Shown here: positions 41,055 through 51,531 of the stretch, piece after piece
Layout: every line of letters starts with the position of its first letter
Position numbering within the stretch: position 1 is the stretch's first letter
Source of the DNA: Paramacrobiotus metropolitanus
Lineage: Eukaryota > Tardigrada > Eutardigrada > Parachela > Macrobiotidae
Reading direction: 5' to 3'
NCBI RefSeq assembly: GCF_019649055.1
Contig: NW_026570486.1
Location: forward strand, 1-64,000
Length of the DNA stretch: 64,000 nucleotides
Notes under the pieces: generated by a model
What the model was told of the DNA's origin: nothing
Seen by the model: only the letters and a program-made list of their open reading frames with translations
Database searches by the model: none
Made by a program: the position numbers and the translations under genes

Positions 41055-41579
41055 TTGTGGAATCTCGGAGCGGGAACGAGTCAAACGACTCCGGTAACGG
41101 CGCCAGACCCACAAGGTCAGATGCAGCCTTACCGCTGGTCGGTGCCGACTACAATAGTGGGGCCGATCAGCGCAGCATCAACAATGATGACTGGACCAGT
41201 CTACCCGGCACCCACAATGGCGCCTGGGCTGACTAACATACATGTTTCAATTTATCCGGCACCCGCGTTGGCGCCAGGGAAAATCAACGTAACTGGACCG
41301 ATTTAAACGACGCCCACAATGGCGCCGAGTAGCAAGGCGTACAGCGCACCGCCAATACGCTTTGTACCGATACCACCAACACCTGGAATGGTATCTCCGA
41401 CGAGATTGGTGACAATCAGCATGGTTGGCCCGAACAACACTGTTTCGCCGCCCAGACCCGTGCTGATGACGCAAGTCGGACCGCTTACTCCACCAATCTC
41501 GCCAACCCAGCTAGACACCCCGGACAACAGATTCTATGAGGGAATCCGAATGCGACGACTTACTTGCTGGATCGACTGA
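41055..41579 (+). pseudogene. Element B Pro-rich region with 51-base repeats
   Basis: A Pro/Thr/Met-rich frame (PAPTMAPG, PAPALAPG, TTPTMAPSS) interrupted by a TAA near 41305. It includes three tandem units of exactly 51 bases (17 codons) whose core CCCACAATGGCGCC falls at 41211-41224, 41262-41275 (one variant) and 41313-41326. Disordered, collagen/elastin-like composition. It begins the second half of element B, after pol. Confidence 0.5.
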
Positions 41580-42605
41580 ACCAACACAGGGGTCAGGTTG
41601 GAGGACAGAACCCACAAGGATCTGTTCCGACGACGACTACACAAGTCGTAACGTCGATGCCTCCACCGAGAACCAGTAACGAGGTAACCGACGAGGAATT
41701 GCGTTATCAAATGCAAATGGCTCATTCCCAGATTGCAATGCTCGGTCAGTATTAACGATAATAATCGACAGTTGCATGCCAGACAACAGGCAGCAGCTGC
41801 CGACCGGGAAGCGGAAGGTCTTCGGATTCGCCAAGAAGTGGTAGCCCGACTAGTGGCCCAGAGACTGGAGCAATACAAGCCGGCTACGAATATACAAGGC
41901 GCTACGCCGACATCCCAGCTCACTCCGTCGACCTCGGCAGCCCAACAGACGACTAGCCGAACACCGTCATTCGAGATCGATAAACTACGACTCCAAAAGA
42001 AGCAGCTGATGCAACAGGCAGTGAAGCTCAGGATGAGCCACACAAAAGTTCCCGTGACCACGGAGAATTACACCCTGGAGCTGGATAAAATAACTCGACA
42101 GGAACGAAAACTGCTCGACTACGCAGCCAACATGGAACGACAGATTCGAGCACGGGAACGGGCCCTGAGCCCGCAAGGAACGCCGACACTGAACACACAG
42201 GCAGTGCCGACACTGAACACACAGGCAGTGATCGACGAAGAAATCCGAATGGCCCTGCTGGATAACTCGGCGAAGAAACGCAACGAGGCGCTTCACGAAA
42301 TAAACAAAGTGAAGAAACGATTGGCCGGACTCGACCCGACCGACCAGGATTACGCCTCATTCGTCGAGTGCAATACCAACCAGATAACGTACTGGGCGAA
42401 GAAACTGACGGAAAGGGATAACGAAGTCCGGGCGTTACAGCCAGCGACGACTCAACCAGCGGTCGTCCCAAGAAGGCACACTACACCCCTGATGGCGTTG
42501 AACGTAAACCCGGACTTCTCACCGTTCATCGTTCCGGCACTACGGCTGAATCCGACGCACCAAGTCCCACAAGGACCCTCAACGGAACCATTCCCCACAT
42601 TATAG
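41564..42605 (+). CDS. Element B coiled-coil ORF 1
   Basis: Frames 41564-41755 and 41733-42605 read on from one another with a shift near 41750. The 290-residue second part is mostly helix: ADREAEGLRIRQEVVARLVA, DKLRLQKKQLMQQAVKL, and LDKITRQERKLLDYAANMER. A short internal duplication (PTLNTQAV twice) lies near 42180-42230. Similar in character to the coiled-coil Gag of element A. No enzyme motif. Confidence 0.5.
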
Positions 42606-42626
42606 GAGCTGAGAGACCATCTGCGG

Positions 42627-43962
42627 ATGGCTGACATAGTCATCGGGCGGACCAGCATAATACTAGAAGACACACCAAGAGGAACTACGGAGGCCGTCGA
42701 ACTCGAACACGATCGAAAGGCCATCGGAGACTACACAGAGTGGCTCCGACCATACCTGGAAACCGGTATGCCGACCGATTCGACCTTGTTAACGGCAATT
42801 AGTAACCGGATGAAGAACGCTCGTAACAGAGCGGCCAAACATCCCAGCTAACCATCAACTTGGAAGCAGCTGAACGATTGTCGGAAGGAGTGACGATACT
42901 TACATCCGACGAGGTGCAACCTATCATCGTCAGAGGAGAACGACTTCTCGACAGCTAGAGGATGACTCTACAAACTCGAGCGACCGTCGACGGGATGGCA
43001 ACCAGAATCAGAGCAGGATAACTCATAGCACCCGGATACCCAGCCACGGATGACCAGGCCGTACGGCTGAACCAGCATGTCCGACGGATCCAACAGATGA
43101 TCCGGAGCGACCCGCAAGGAGCCGAACAACAGGTTCCGAATTACCATGTTATGACTATCCGAACCGGGGAGGACGGCCAGCCAACCGCAACTTGGAAAGC
43201 GATCCTCACCGGCAAACAGACCATTCAACGCATTTACGACCATGCTTGGCCCGCAAGCTTTGACTTCAAGTTTAATAAAATTAACGATCTCATAACCGAC
43301 ATAAAGTCGGTTGAAGACTTAAAGAAGTCCGGTATGCCTTCAACGGAGGACAAGAACCGACTTCGAGTAGCCATGGCCCGGATAGACATGGCTGGCGGGT
43401 CAGAGAAGTTCCGGACCCTCAACACGGAAGGATCGACGGCCACGCCTGGAGATACCAGAACTTCACCGATATCTACGCCATCATTGCCGACCACACAGGT
43501 CGCCACCGGGGCACATACCTGTACACTGGATTCCCAGATGCCTACTTCGGAACATATCCGAAGAGTGGCCGAACTGAAACGGGAACGGGAGGAAGTAATT
43601 ACCCAGTCAAACGACACCAGGGAACGGATGGCGACCCTTCCAACTGGAGGAGCTAACCACCCCCAAGAATTCCAAACCCTTACAAACGATTGTACAACCG
43701 ACATACCGACCTGGATCAACTCATCCAGTCAGAGGAACAGAAGGTTAACCTTGCCATGGCTTTAACGCCGACGACGACCACAAAGGCCGTACCGTTGATG
43801 ACCGTGGCAAGTGATACGGTAATCGCCCATAGTCAAATCGCTATACGGGAAGCTGAGGGAACCTTGGAACAGATACGGCGACGCGCCGAAAGAGGACTTG
43901 AACCGAACGCCCAGAAAGTAATTTCCGAGTTCACAGCTCACATAGAGCTGGTGAAGAACTGA
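42627..43962 (+). pseudogene. Element B coiled-coil ORFs 2
   Basis: Open stretches 42627-42851, 43097-43765 and 43690-43962, in different frames and with stops between, encode helical charged protein (ELKREREEVITQSNDTRERM; REAEGTLEQIRRRAERGLEP). They share the CCGAC-rich base bias of the rest of element B. Best read as one long frame broken by indels. No domain. Confidence 0.4.
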
Positions 43963-44001
43963 ATACAACCTGGCGTAGTCGAACCCGGAGTCCATTCCAA
44001 G

Positions 44002-45166
44002 ATGGTACAAAACACTACCACTCTTCTGCGCGACTTCAACCAAAGCCAACTCCGACCACCGGAATCCAACAGAGAATCCCCGGTGACATTACCGTCGACG
44101 TCATCCGCAGCGGAGGTGCATTCAACAGTGCGAGGGATCCGCCGAGAACGAATGAGATCGGTAATCTCCGACGGATGGGATTTACTGGAACATCTCCAGA
44201 GATTATAAATAAAAGTGACGCCAACGGACGCGGAAGCCATTAAGATAGCACAGCAGAAAATTGACAACTTGATGGCGTACCTGAAGAAGGCAGAAGACCT
44301 TCTCGGCAAGAAAGAACCGACGGATTTCGAAGATCGACAACTTAGGTCGGCCGTAGAGAGAATCACAGGGGATTCTCGTTGCGGAACCCGAGTACACTCG
44401 GATTAAAACGCCGTCACCACCTCGCCGATCAGCACCGACCACGACAGCGGTGATGACTCTCGTAGGCACAACGCCGATGGATAACTTACTCGGCAATATG
44501 GATGTGATTTGCCAAGCGGGACAAGACTTGGTCGAAATTGTCTACCACCGACTAAGTGAACATCTTCAAGAGCCAGAGGCAACCAACCTCGAAAAAGCTG
44601 ATCGAGCTCTTCGAAATGAGCTGGACAAGCCCGACGTACTCGGCTCATGGGGAATTCCAGATCCTGGACCAAATCAAGATCGACTCGTGGAAGCCCTTCA
44701 ATCCATCCTGGACCAAGTCAAACAGCACTTGGCGAAACCAACCGGACAGGACCCGCCACGAGAAGCAAAGCCATCTCCATTTCCATCACCAGGAATGGAC
44801 GTCGAACTTCCGTTCGTCGACAACGCGGTCGCCCAACAGGAAGTCGACCTCGAAAAAGTTGAAGATCAGTACCGAGAGGCCGTCGACGTCATGGAAAATC
44901 TTTCCCAGCAACTTCGAAACAACGATCCCACACAGGAATTCGGGAAACGATTGCGAGAGGCGCTGGAACAGCAGTATAACATCTGCTCCAGACGAGTCGA
45001 AATCTATGGAAGATCTTGGAAGCAGACCCACAAAGGGTTAAGCAGCCGAAGTCGACTCAGCAACACCCGACCTCTACGGAACAACCTGGTCAGCCCACAC
45101 TTGCGGAACAAAAGAAAATTTTGGACCAGAAGTTGGCCCGCGCACAACAGATTGCAGACAACATAA
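44002..45166 (+). pseudogene. Element B coiled-coil ORFs 3
   Basis: Pieces 44002-44208, 44215-44406 and 44450-45166 give helical sequence: AIKIAQQKIDNLMAYLKKAE, LLGNMDVICQAGQDLVEIVY, LEKVEDQYREAVDVMENLSQ. The frame changes near 45.0 kb, after which coding moves to the frame starting 45016. No catalytic motif; structural or Gag-like role inferred. Confidence 0.4.
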
Positions 45167-46184
45167 AGCGTAAGATCGACAATATGGAAGGAACAGATCC
45201 GACCATTCGTAACATTCAGACAGCGTTAGAAGATCAAACTTGGATCTCGCAGATGCACGTCCAGGACTTAGAGGCGGAAATCGACATGTTGCGACGCCAA
45301 AAAATTCAACCTCGGACATCGGCAACAAAACAGCCGACTAGCTCGACTCAGCCGACCTCGACATCGGCGCAGATTCAGTCCCAGCCGACCTCAACAGCAG
45401 GCTCGGCTCATCCGAGATCGGTTGACGCAGCTGACCGACCTATGTCCCTGCCACAGAGGCACGGATTATGGAAGCAATATCGGACACGGAGGTATTGCCG
45501 GACACGGTCGCTCCGCAAATCGTTAAACTTTTAACCAGAGTGGCGGAACTCATCACAGAGATGAGAGCCCGTCGGAACTTCTGCGAAAGCAACAGTCAGC
45601 TCGCACACGACCTGGATCGGGTCGACCTTCACAAACTCAGTCGACACGGAAACCGAACTCCGACTCCGTCCGACCCCCACCTCCTCCGGCACAATAACAA
45701 GCCAACCTTGACTCGGAATGGCCGGATCCAAGGCACCTTAAAAAGGGCCGACGAAGTCGTAACGGAACTTCGACAGATAATGGACGGAACTGACCAGCGA
45801 AGTCCTCGATATTTACAGATCGACATCAACCTCGGACACTTGGAAAACAACGCCAAGGAAATCCGATTTATCCTACGGCCAACGACAGTGTGGTCCAAGA
45901 AGAACCACGAACGGTTGATGCTCTTGACAGCAACAATCGACTCCTTCATTGAAGACTTCGACAAAAAAAGGAAACCGAAGAGAAACGTCGTAAAGCGAAA
46001 CCGCCGCCTTCGGCGAAGAAAGCGAAAGTCCAACGGTCACCACCTGAGTCGACCAACTTGGCGGAAACAATTCCACCAGTCGACCAGGACGACCCTATGG
46101 ATAATCTACCAGTACCGCCTCTCGAAGTTGAAACCGACGCGATGGATACTTCGGAACAGGATAACGGCCAACCGAAGCTCCTAG
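45016..46184 (+). pseudogene. Element B coiled-coil ORFs 4
   Basis: Pieces 45016-45534 and 45468-46184. First: KKILDQKLARAQQIADNIKR, then Ser/Thr/Gln-rich spacer. Second: PQIVKLLTRVAELITEMRAR, KRADEVVTELRQIMDGTDQR, ending in a Lys/Arg-rich segment near 46.0 kb. The join near 45.47 kb needs a frameshift. Continues the long helical protein. Confidence 0.4.
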
Positions 46185-46681
46185 TCCGACCTACGACTCT
46201 ACCCGGGCTCTCACAAAGAGAACCCCAGTCGGATGGTCGGCTAATATTTCAACCTGGAGGAAATAGATCACCGAAATTGGTGAGGAAGTCGAAGACGACC
46301 GACAACATTGAAGAGCACGGCCCACGAAGGCGACTCTTCCTGTCGAAGTCAACACCAACGGTCAAAACCAAGGAACAACTCTTGGAACTGCTCAAAGCGG
46401 CTTTCACTTCACTCCCTGCCGAAAAAACAGCGGAACCAGCCGTGATCGGAGCGAAAGCCTTGTTTACGGCAAGTGTCCATAAGAAACTGGTGAGACAGGC
46501 TGAGACATTGGATCTCCAACGGATACTTTATGAAGCGCAACTTCAAGGAGGAATCCGAGATCAGAGCATGTCCGACGACGACCAAACTCAATTAACCCAA
46601 AAAATTCACGCCACTATCCAGGATAGAAACAAAATCTTGAGACAGTTGGTGGTTGAGAAATTGGGAAAGCAGGAGTTATGA
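46058..46681 (+). CDS. Element B helical ORF 5
   Basis: A 207-residue frame: acidic start (AETIPPVDQDDPMDNLPVPP), Ser/Pro/Lys region, then helical TKEQLLELLKAAFTSLPAEK, FTASVHKKLVRQAETLDLQR and a coiled end. It overlaps the previous frame by 127 bases. No domain recognised. Confidence 0.4.
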   Translation: MAETIPPVDQDDPMDNLPVPPLEVETDAMDTSEQDNGQPKLLVRPTTLPGLSQREPQSDGRLIFQPGGNRSPKLVRKSKTTDNIEEHGPRRRLFLSKSTPTVKTKEQLLELLKAAFTSLPAEKTAEPAVIGAKALFTASVHKKLVRQAETLDLQRILYEAQLQGGIRDQSMSDDDQTQLTQKIHATIQDRNKILRQLVVEKLGKQEL

Positions 46682-46756
46682 CAACTCCCGCAGGATTCGA
46701 CCATCATAAAGGCAATTCAACTTCTCCGCCGTCCTCGCATCAACCCGGCAGCCTAC

Positions 46757-47648
46757 ATGTTGGAAGTTGAACTTCGGCCCGGACAGGAGGTAACCGAAAG
46801 ATTCTCCACAGTAATGTCCGATAGCAGCGAGGATAACGACGAGATTAAGTCGAAACGATCGAAGAGATCTACGCCGAGACGCAGCAGATCTCCGGCTAAA
46901 CAGATTTCGCTGAACCTAGCAGCATCCCAATTGACTAGGATGCCAACCGACCTTGGAACAACCACATCAATTCACACCTCGGAATATTCCGACAAAACCG
47001 AAGAAAACCCAAGAGGAGATGGACACTAGATCTCCCTCGGAAGCGAGAGTCGGATTACCAGTCGGAAAGTCACCACAAAGGGACGTGCCGATTTCGGTAC
47101 ATTCTGGTCCACATCTAACAGTTGATGGAACGAGACCGGAAAAGTCGACAATTCGACCGACTAAACGAACTACAGAAAAGGAGGTGCCACTACAGGACGA
47201 GTCACGCGAATTTCATGACCACCCGGCCTTACAGCACGTCAAGGGCTTGACGAGGTCGGAGCAGGACGTCTGCGTTGACATGGCATTCCCGGAAGACAGG
47301 GAATTGTGGCATATGCTGAGAATCCGACGAGTCAACTTAGTAGGAAATACTAAAGCTGTCCGTCGGGAAAACGACCGACTAACGGAGAAGATGGCTGAAG
47401 TCATGAAACGAACGGGTAAAAATTATCGGGCGGAAAAGAGTCGACCGAAAGCATTACAAGATGCCACCCCGACTCCGACTCCCAAGTCAACCGCTAAGAC
47501 GACATCACAACTCGTCGTCAAGATGAAATTTCCTCAGCCGACCCGAGCACCGTCCGTGCAGATCGACGATGATCCGACTTTAGACGCGCGAGTCATCAAC
47601 TCGGCCAATTCGAAGAGGTTGTCAACGGAAAGACAAACGAAAGGCTAA
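46757..47648 (+). pseudogene. Element B ORFs 6, basic and helical
   Basis: Frames 46757-47029 and 46953-47648. The first has KSKRSKRSTPRRSRSPAKQ, an SR/KR-rich stretch. The second has DVCVDMAFPEDRELWHMLRI, VRRENDRLTEKMAEVMKRTG and Pro/Thr/Lys-rich end. A shift near 47.0 kb divides them. From 47649 to 48040 the frame remains rich in Lys/Pro/Glu but has stops. Confidence 0.4.
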
Positions 47649-48042
47649 GAAGGAAGCAGCGAAACAAGTCGCCCCACTTAAACTTAAGGAGACAGCCAAG
47701 GAGCCGACCAAACCGAAGTCGGACTCCACAGTGGAAACGCCGAAACCTAACCCGGCCAAGCGGCATAAGTCATCCGATGACCTCGACATCTCCGGCGCCG
47801 GACCACAAAAGGCCGAGCGTAAGGAGAAACCTGTAAAACCACAGGACGCCGAGGCAACGGAACGAAGATTTTAAGAACTGTTGAAAGCGGCCGGCACAAA
47901 ACCGACCAAGGATACGACGGAACCTTAGCCTTCCACATCGAAACAGTCCGGTGAAGAACCCGACCAGATCTCGGACCTCGAAGATAAGGCCTCGATCTCC
48001 GACCATGGAGACGGTGACCCGTACTAAGGTTACAAGGGCGAC

Positions 48043-48775
48043 TTGAAAGAAATCTTCAAGCACGGAGCAGACACCGACGAGTCACAGTGGCCGGCTCCAG
48101 ACGACGTGCGCCAGCGTCTTTCGGACGAACAACCGGACGACCCGGTTGACATCATAATCCGTACCGTCCGAGCACATGTTGAAGTAGTACGGAGCATCGA
48201 AAACGCCAGGAAAAACGGCGCCGATGTTTACCAGTCCTTGGTGCGAGACCTATCGACCAACATCCAGTCCGGAGGTGAAACAGGAGCTTGCCTGACGCAC
48301 CAGTTTATGATGCAAGTCGTCGCATGGACCCTGGATTTTGGATTAGCGGTAGCCGTACACCGACAATGGGGACGGATGGCTGAACTGCTCCTACCAGACG
48401 TCATAAAGGCGCCCAAACGCAGCAGCGGAAAAAATTCGGACGACATACCGACAAGAATTGTACGGTGCATTGGATACATCCGAAATCCCCGTGGACCAAT
48501 ATTGGTCCAAATTGCTCGTGTACATATATAACGTGATGTGCACGAACAGGAAGGGGAAAATTGACGACATCATCAACAACATACTAACGGACCGTATCGC
48601 ATCCATGGTTGAAGAAAACACACTTCAGACGACCAACGCGGAACGCGACGTACCCTTACGGTACACTGTACCTGGATTCATACCGAAACATTATTGGCGT
48701 GAATTCAACTTTCGGATGTCGTACGTCAACAGCGACAAACCGCCGGAAGGCACGGAAATGATTGTCGAGAAATAA
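48043..48775 (+). pseudogene. Element B capsid- or nucleocapsid-like domain, first half
   Basis: Frames 48043-48531 and 48458-48775, joined by a shift near 48.46 kb. Sequence is globular, not low complexity: PVDIIIRTVRAHVEVVRSIE, HQFMMQVVAWTLDFGLAVAV, YWSKLLVYIYNVMCTNRKGK, DDIINNILTDRIASMVEE, PGFIPKHYWREFNFRMSYVN. No enzyme motif. Helix-rich with buried Trp/Tyr, as in capsid or nucleoprotein folds. It ends with a TAA at 48773 but the frame stays open beyond with two more stops into the next entry, so both were one protein. A divergent Gag or a virus-derived nucleoprotein are the two readings. Confidence 0.45.
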
Positions 48776-49000
48776 AGTGAGACGAACGAACAACCGTCAG
48801 GCGAAGCAGCCGACACGACATGCTGCATATCGCTAGATCATCTGGACAGTCGTCACAAAGACGAATCCAAGCTCGACCTCGACCTCGTGCACCTTTCGAA
48901 CCGGTAACCTACGTCAGCACGGCATCAGCTCCAACAGGACGAGCAAGCACGGCGAAACAGACTCTGAGCCCGCGAATACGCGCATGAGGAGCTGGAAAGT

Positions 49001-49690
49001 ATGGCCCAGCTCTTCATCACCGACGCCCACCCGGCCTTTGGCATCACCGCAGCACGAACAGCATTGGACTTACTCCAATATTTCCCAGAAGGGGAGATCG
49101 ACCTCGCTCCTGACGGTACTGCAGCGTTCCTGCGATATATCTTTGCAGCACGGATTGGCAATTACTTTTGCCATTACACCCTATACGGACTTTACCAGAA
49201 CCAGCAGAAACCAGCGGCCTTGTAAACCATCGTGGCCCAACTTGGCACTCCGATGCGGAGCATCAGCCAAGCCTTCTCGATGCGCGACCTGCTTTACACC
49301 CACGAACGGTATGCAGGAAAGTATGGTTTCAGCGAGGATTACATAGATCCTTATGATGACGCGACGAAGTTCATCAGCTGGTACCGAGAACGCAAAGTTC
49401 TCCCCAGCGGACTTACTTCAAACCCATACGAAGCATGGATGTCGGACGACTTGGCACCGGGCGCACGACCGTTTGCGCTGAAGCTTCGAAGACAGGCGGC
49501 TAAGGAGAAGGAGACTCGAGCCGACCGTTCTGGCCAGGAAACGGATGAGACAGACGATGCGTCTCAGCGGAGTGGCCCGGCGACATGTAAACCGTCGTCG
49601 TTACATCCACATCACCGACCTCGCCCAGACGACGACCAAGAAGATGATTACTTCGGCGGCGACCCGCCGGTCCCTGTCGAACTCGGATAG
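49001..49690 (+). pseudogene. Element B capsid- or nucleocapsid-like domain, second half
   Basis: Two open parts in one frame, 49001-49225 and 49232-49690, split by one TAA. The first reads FITDAHPAFGITAARTALDL, LQYFPEGEIDLAPDG, FCHYTLYGLYQNQQ; the second IVAQLGTPMRSISQAFSMRD, YAGKYGFSEDYIDPYDDATK and FISWYRERK, then a charged tail. The FITD...ALDL...FPE pattern parallels the block C protein at 29.4-30.3 kb. The final TAG (49688-49690) overlaps a perfect inverted repeat. Confidence 0.45.
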
Positions 49691-49719
49691 GATCAGGTTC
49701 CAACATTGGAACCTGATCC
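49690..49719. repeat. Perfect 14-base inverted repeat after the last element B ORF
   Basis: GGATCAGGTTCCAA, two bases (CA), then its exact reverse complement. It begins at the last base of the stop codon of the capsid-like ORF. It could form a strong RNA hairpin right at the 3' end of the coding region. Confidence 0.85.
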
Positions 49720-49751
49720 CCGACTCGGAATATCGGAGCGGACTCAGATTC

Positions 49752-51531
49752 GACCACAAAGGTCCAATATGGTCGAGAACCGACCTGACTGAGAAACAGT
49801 CTGGCTGAGAAACAGCACCGTCGAGAAACGCTTTCGGAATGGATACCTTTCTTAAGTTCTTTATACAGAAATCGACTAACCATGTTAACCGCGGAAGTCA
49901 ACGATGACTATGCGATTTGAGCTGGCCACAAAGGTTGGCCGGATTATTTGGTCGGACCCGGAAACGAGTGGTCAGACCTGGGTATTTCGGTTCTTTCACC
50001 GTACCGGTACGTCCCCCGAGGAATCCCCTGGACCGAACTGGGCAAACGGACCTCAGTTCCCCCAGCATGGCAGGAACAGATCGTAACCACATCTGCTAAC
50101 ATAACATACCGTGAACCACGTTCTGTTACCACTGGAGCCAACAGAAGCCCGAATCCGCGTTACATGGAGCGAAGATTACTCTGGCCAACCGACTCCGGAG
50201 TATAGACCCAGAGGATTACGCTAACATGGCGCGAAACACGTCGCTGCGGGTGTTTTACACCATGTTTGCCGAGCACCCGTGGCCAACTTAGGAACCGGGT
50301 AAGCCGACCAGCGATCTTCACCACTGGAATCAGCGGACATCCCTCGGCCGAGCTTCCAACAGCGCAGAGCAATTAACTTGATTATAGGAACATAGGTCGA
50401 CCACAAAGATCGACCTTATACCCAGCCCACGTAGTCAACTTCCGCAAACCGTGAATGAAATTACGATTTACTACACTAGCCGACCACAAAGGTCGGTTTT
50501 GGGAAATTCTGCAACGACGCAGATCGCAGAACCACGATCGCTACTTTAAACTGATCACAAAGGTCGGTTGTGAACTTGGTAGCCTCTGGAAAATAACTGA
50601 CCCAGCCGATCACAAAGATCGGGCATGATGACATCTGGAACGGATCGGACATGGAAGCATGAAGAAGACGCAGACCGCGCCGAAAACCGTCTAAAGTCGT
50701 ACCGGATTCTCCGTTGAACCCAGAGCTACAGACCCTGTACCCGGAGTCCAACCGACGTCTCCCCGGAGGATATCGGATTCAACAGCCGATTTACCGACTA
50801 CGCGCGCTTCAAACGTGCTGCCATTCCTTGAAGAGGAGCAACGACGGTTTAGGTGGCTACTGGTGTATCAACGACTCCGCCGCCAACCTGCTTCCCCATG
50901 TCTCGAATGGAACATCGGAAAAGCACGACAACAAGTCGGCAGAGGAATTAGAAGTCGGACATCGACTTGCCTGCGAAAAACCCCAGCTTTTGGACGTATG
51001 GAAACACACTTGATCCGACCTTGGAAGTCGGACATAGCCGACCTTGGAACATCCACATGGATACCCGACCTAAGGTCGGATAAGTTAGCCGACCAACATG
51101 GGTCGACTAACTCAGTCAACATGATCGAAGAAAATGGATAATCACCTCGTGATGGACGAATCCGACCTAAAGGGACTTGTTAAGCCCCATAAGGGCACAC
51201 CAGCGCAGGTTAACTTTGTTCGACCATCGGTGGATAGAATAACCGACCTCGGGTCGGATACCATTATGACCGTTATGAGTGGGATACCATTATGAGTCGG
51301 ATACCATTATGAGTCGCACAACATTGTGCCCGACTACAGGTCGGATAACAACAGAACGTATCGGGAGGAAGTCGACCGGACACTTTCATGGAAGAAACCA
51401 AAGATTTCCGACCGGACCTTCGAGCAAGTTCGACTCGGATAACCCCATAACCAGGCTCGTGGTAGCATATTTAGCGGTTTTACGACCACTTTTGAACGGA
51501 ACTGCTGTCCTTGACGACCACAAAGGTTGCA
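49752..51531. repeat. Array of ACAAA-loop hairpins
   Basis: Short stems around a constant ACAAA loop: GACC-GGTC at 49752-49764, GGCC-type at 49924-49940, GGTCGACC/GATCGACC at about 50395-50415, CCGACC/GGTCGG at 50480-50496, TGATC/GGTCG near 50552-50567, CCGATC/GATCGG at 50606-50622, and CGACC/GGTTG near 51516-51530. Related stems with other loops: CCGACC-TAA-GGTCGG (51065-51079), CCGACC-AACATG-GGTCG (51089-51105), CCGACC-TCG-GGTCGG (51243-51257), CCGACT-ACA-GGTCGG (51330-51344). Paired changes between copies keep the stems. Confidence 0.85.
51262..51317. repeat. Tandem repeat of GGATACCATTATGAGTC
   Basis: About three copies of a 17-19 base unit (ATACCATTATGAGTCGG type) in the element B 3' region, between hairpins. 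Confidence 0.7.

Noticed and set aside
48043-49690. Firm call of an endogenous negative-strand RNA virus nucleoprotein
   Set aside because: The fold looks capsid-like, but I see no diagnostic family motif, and it shares base bias with the retroelement around it.
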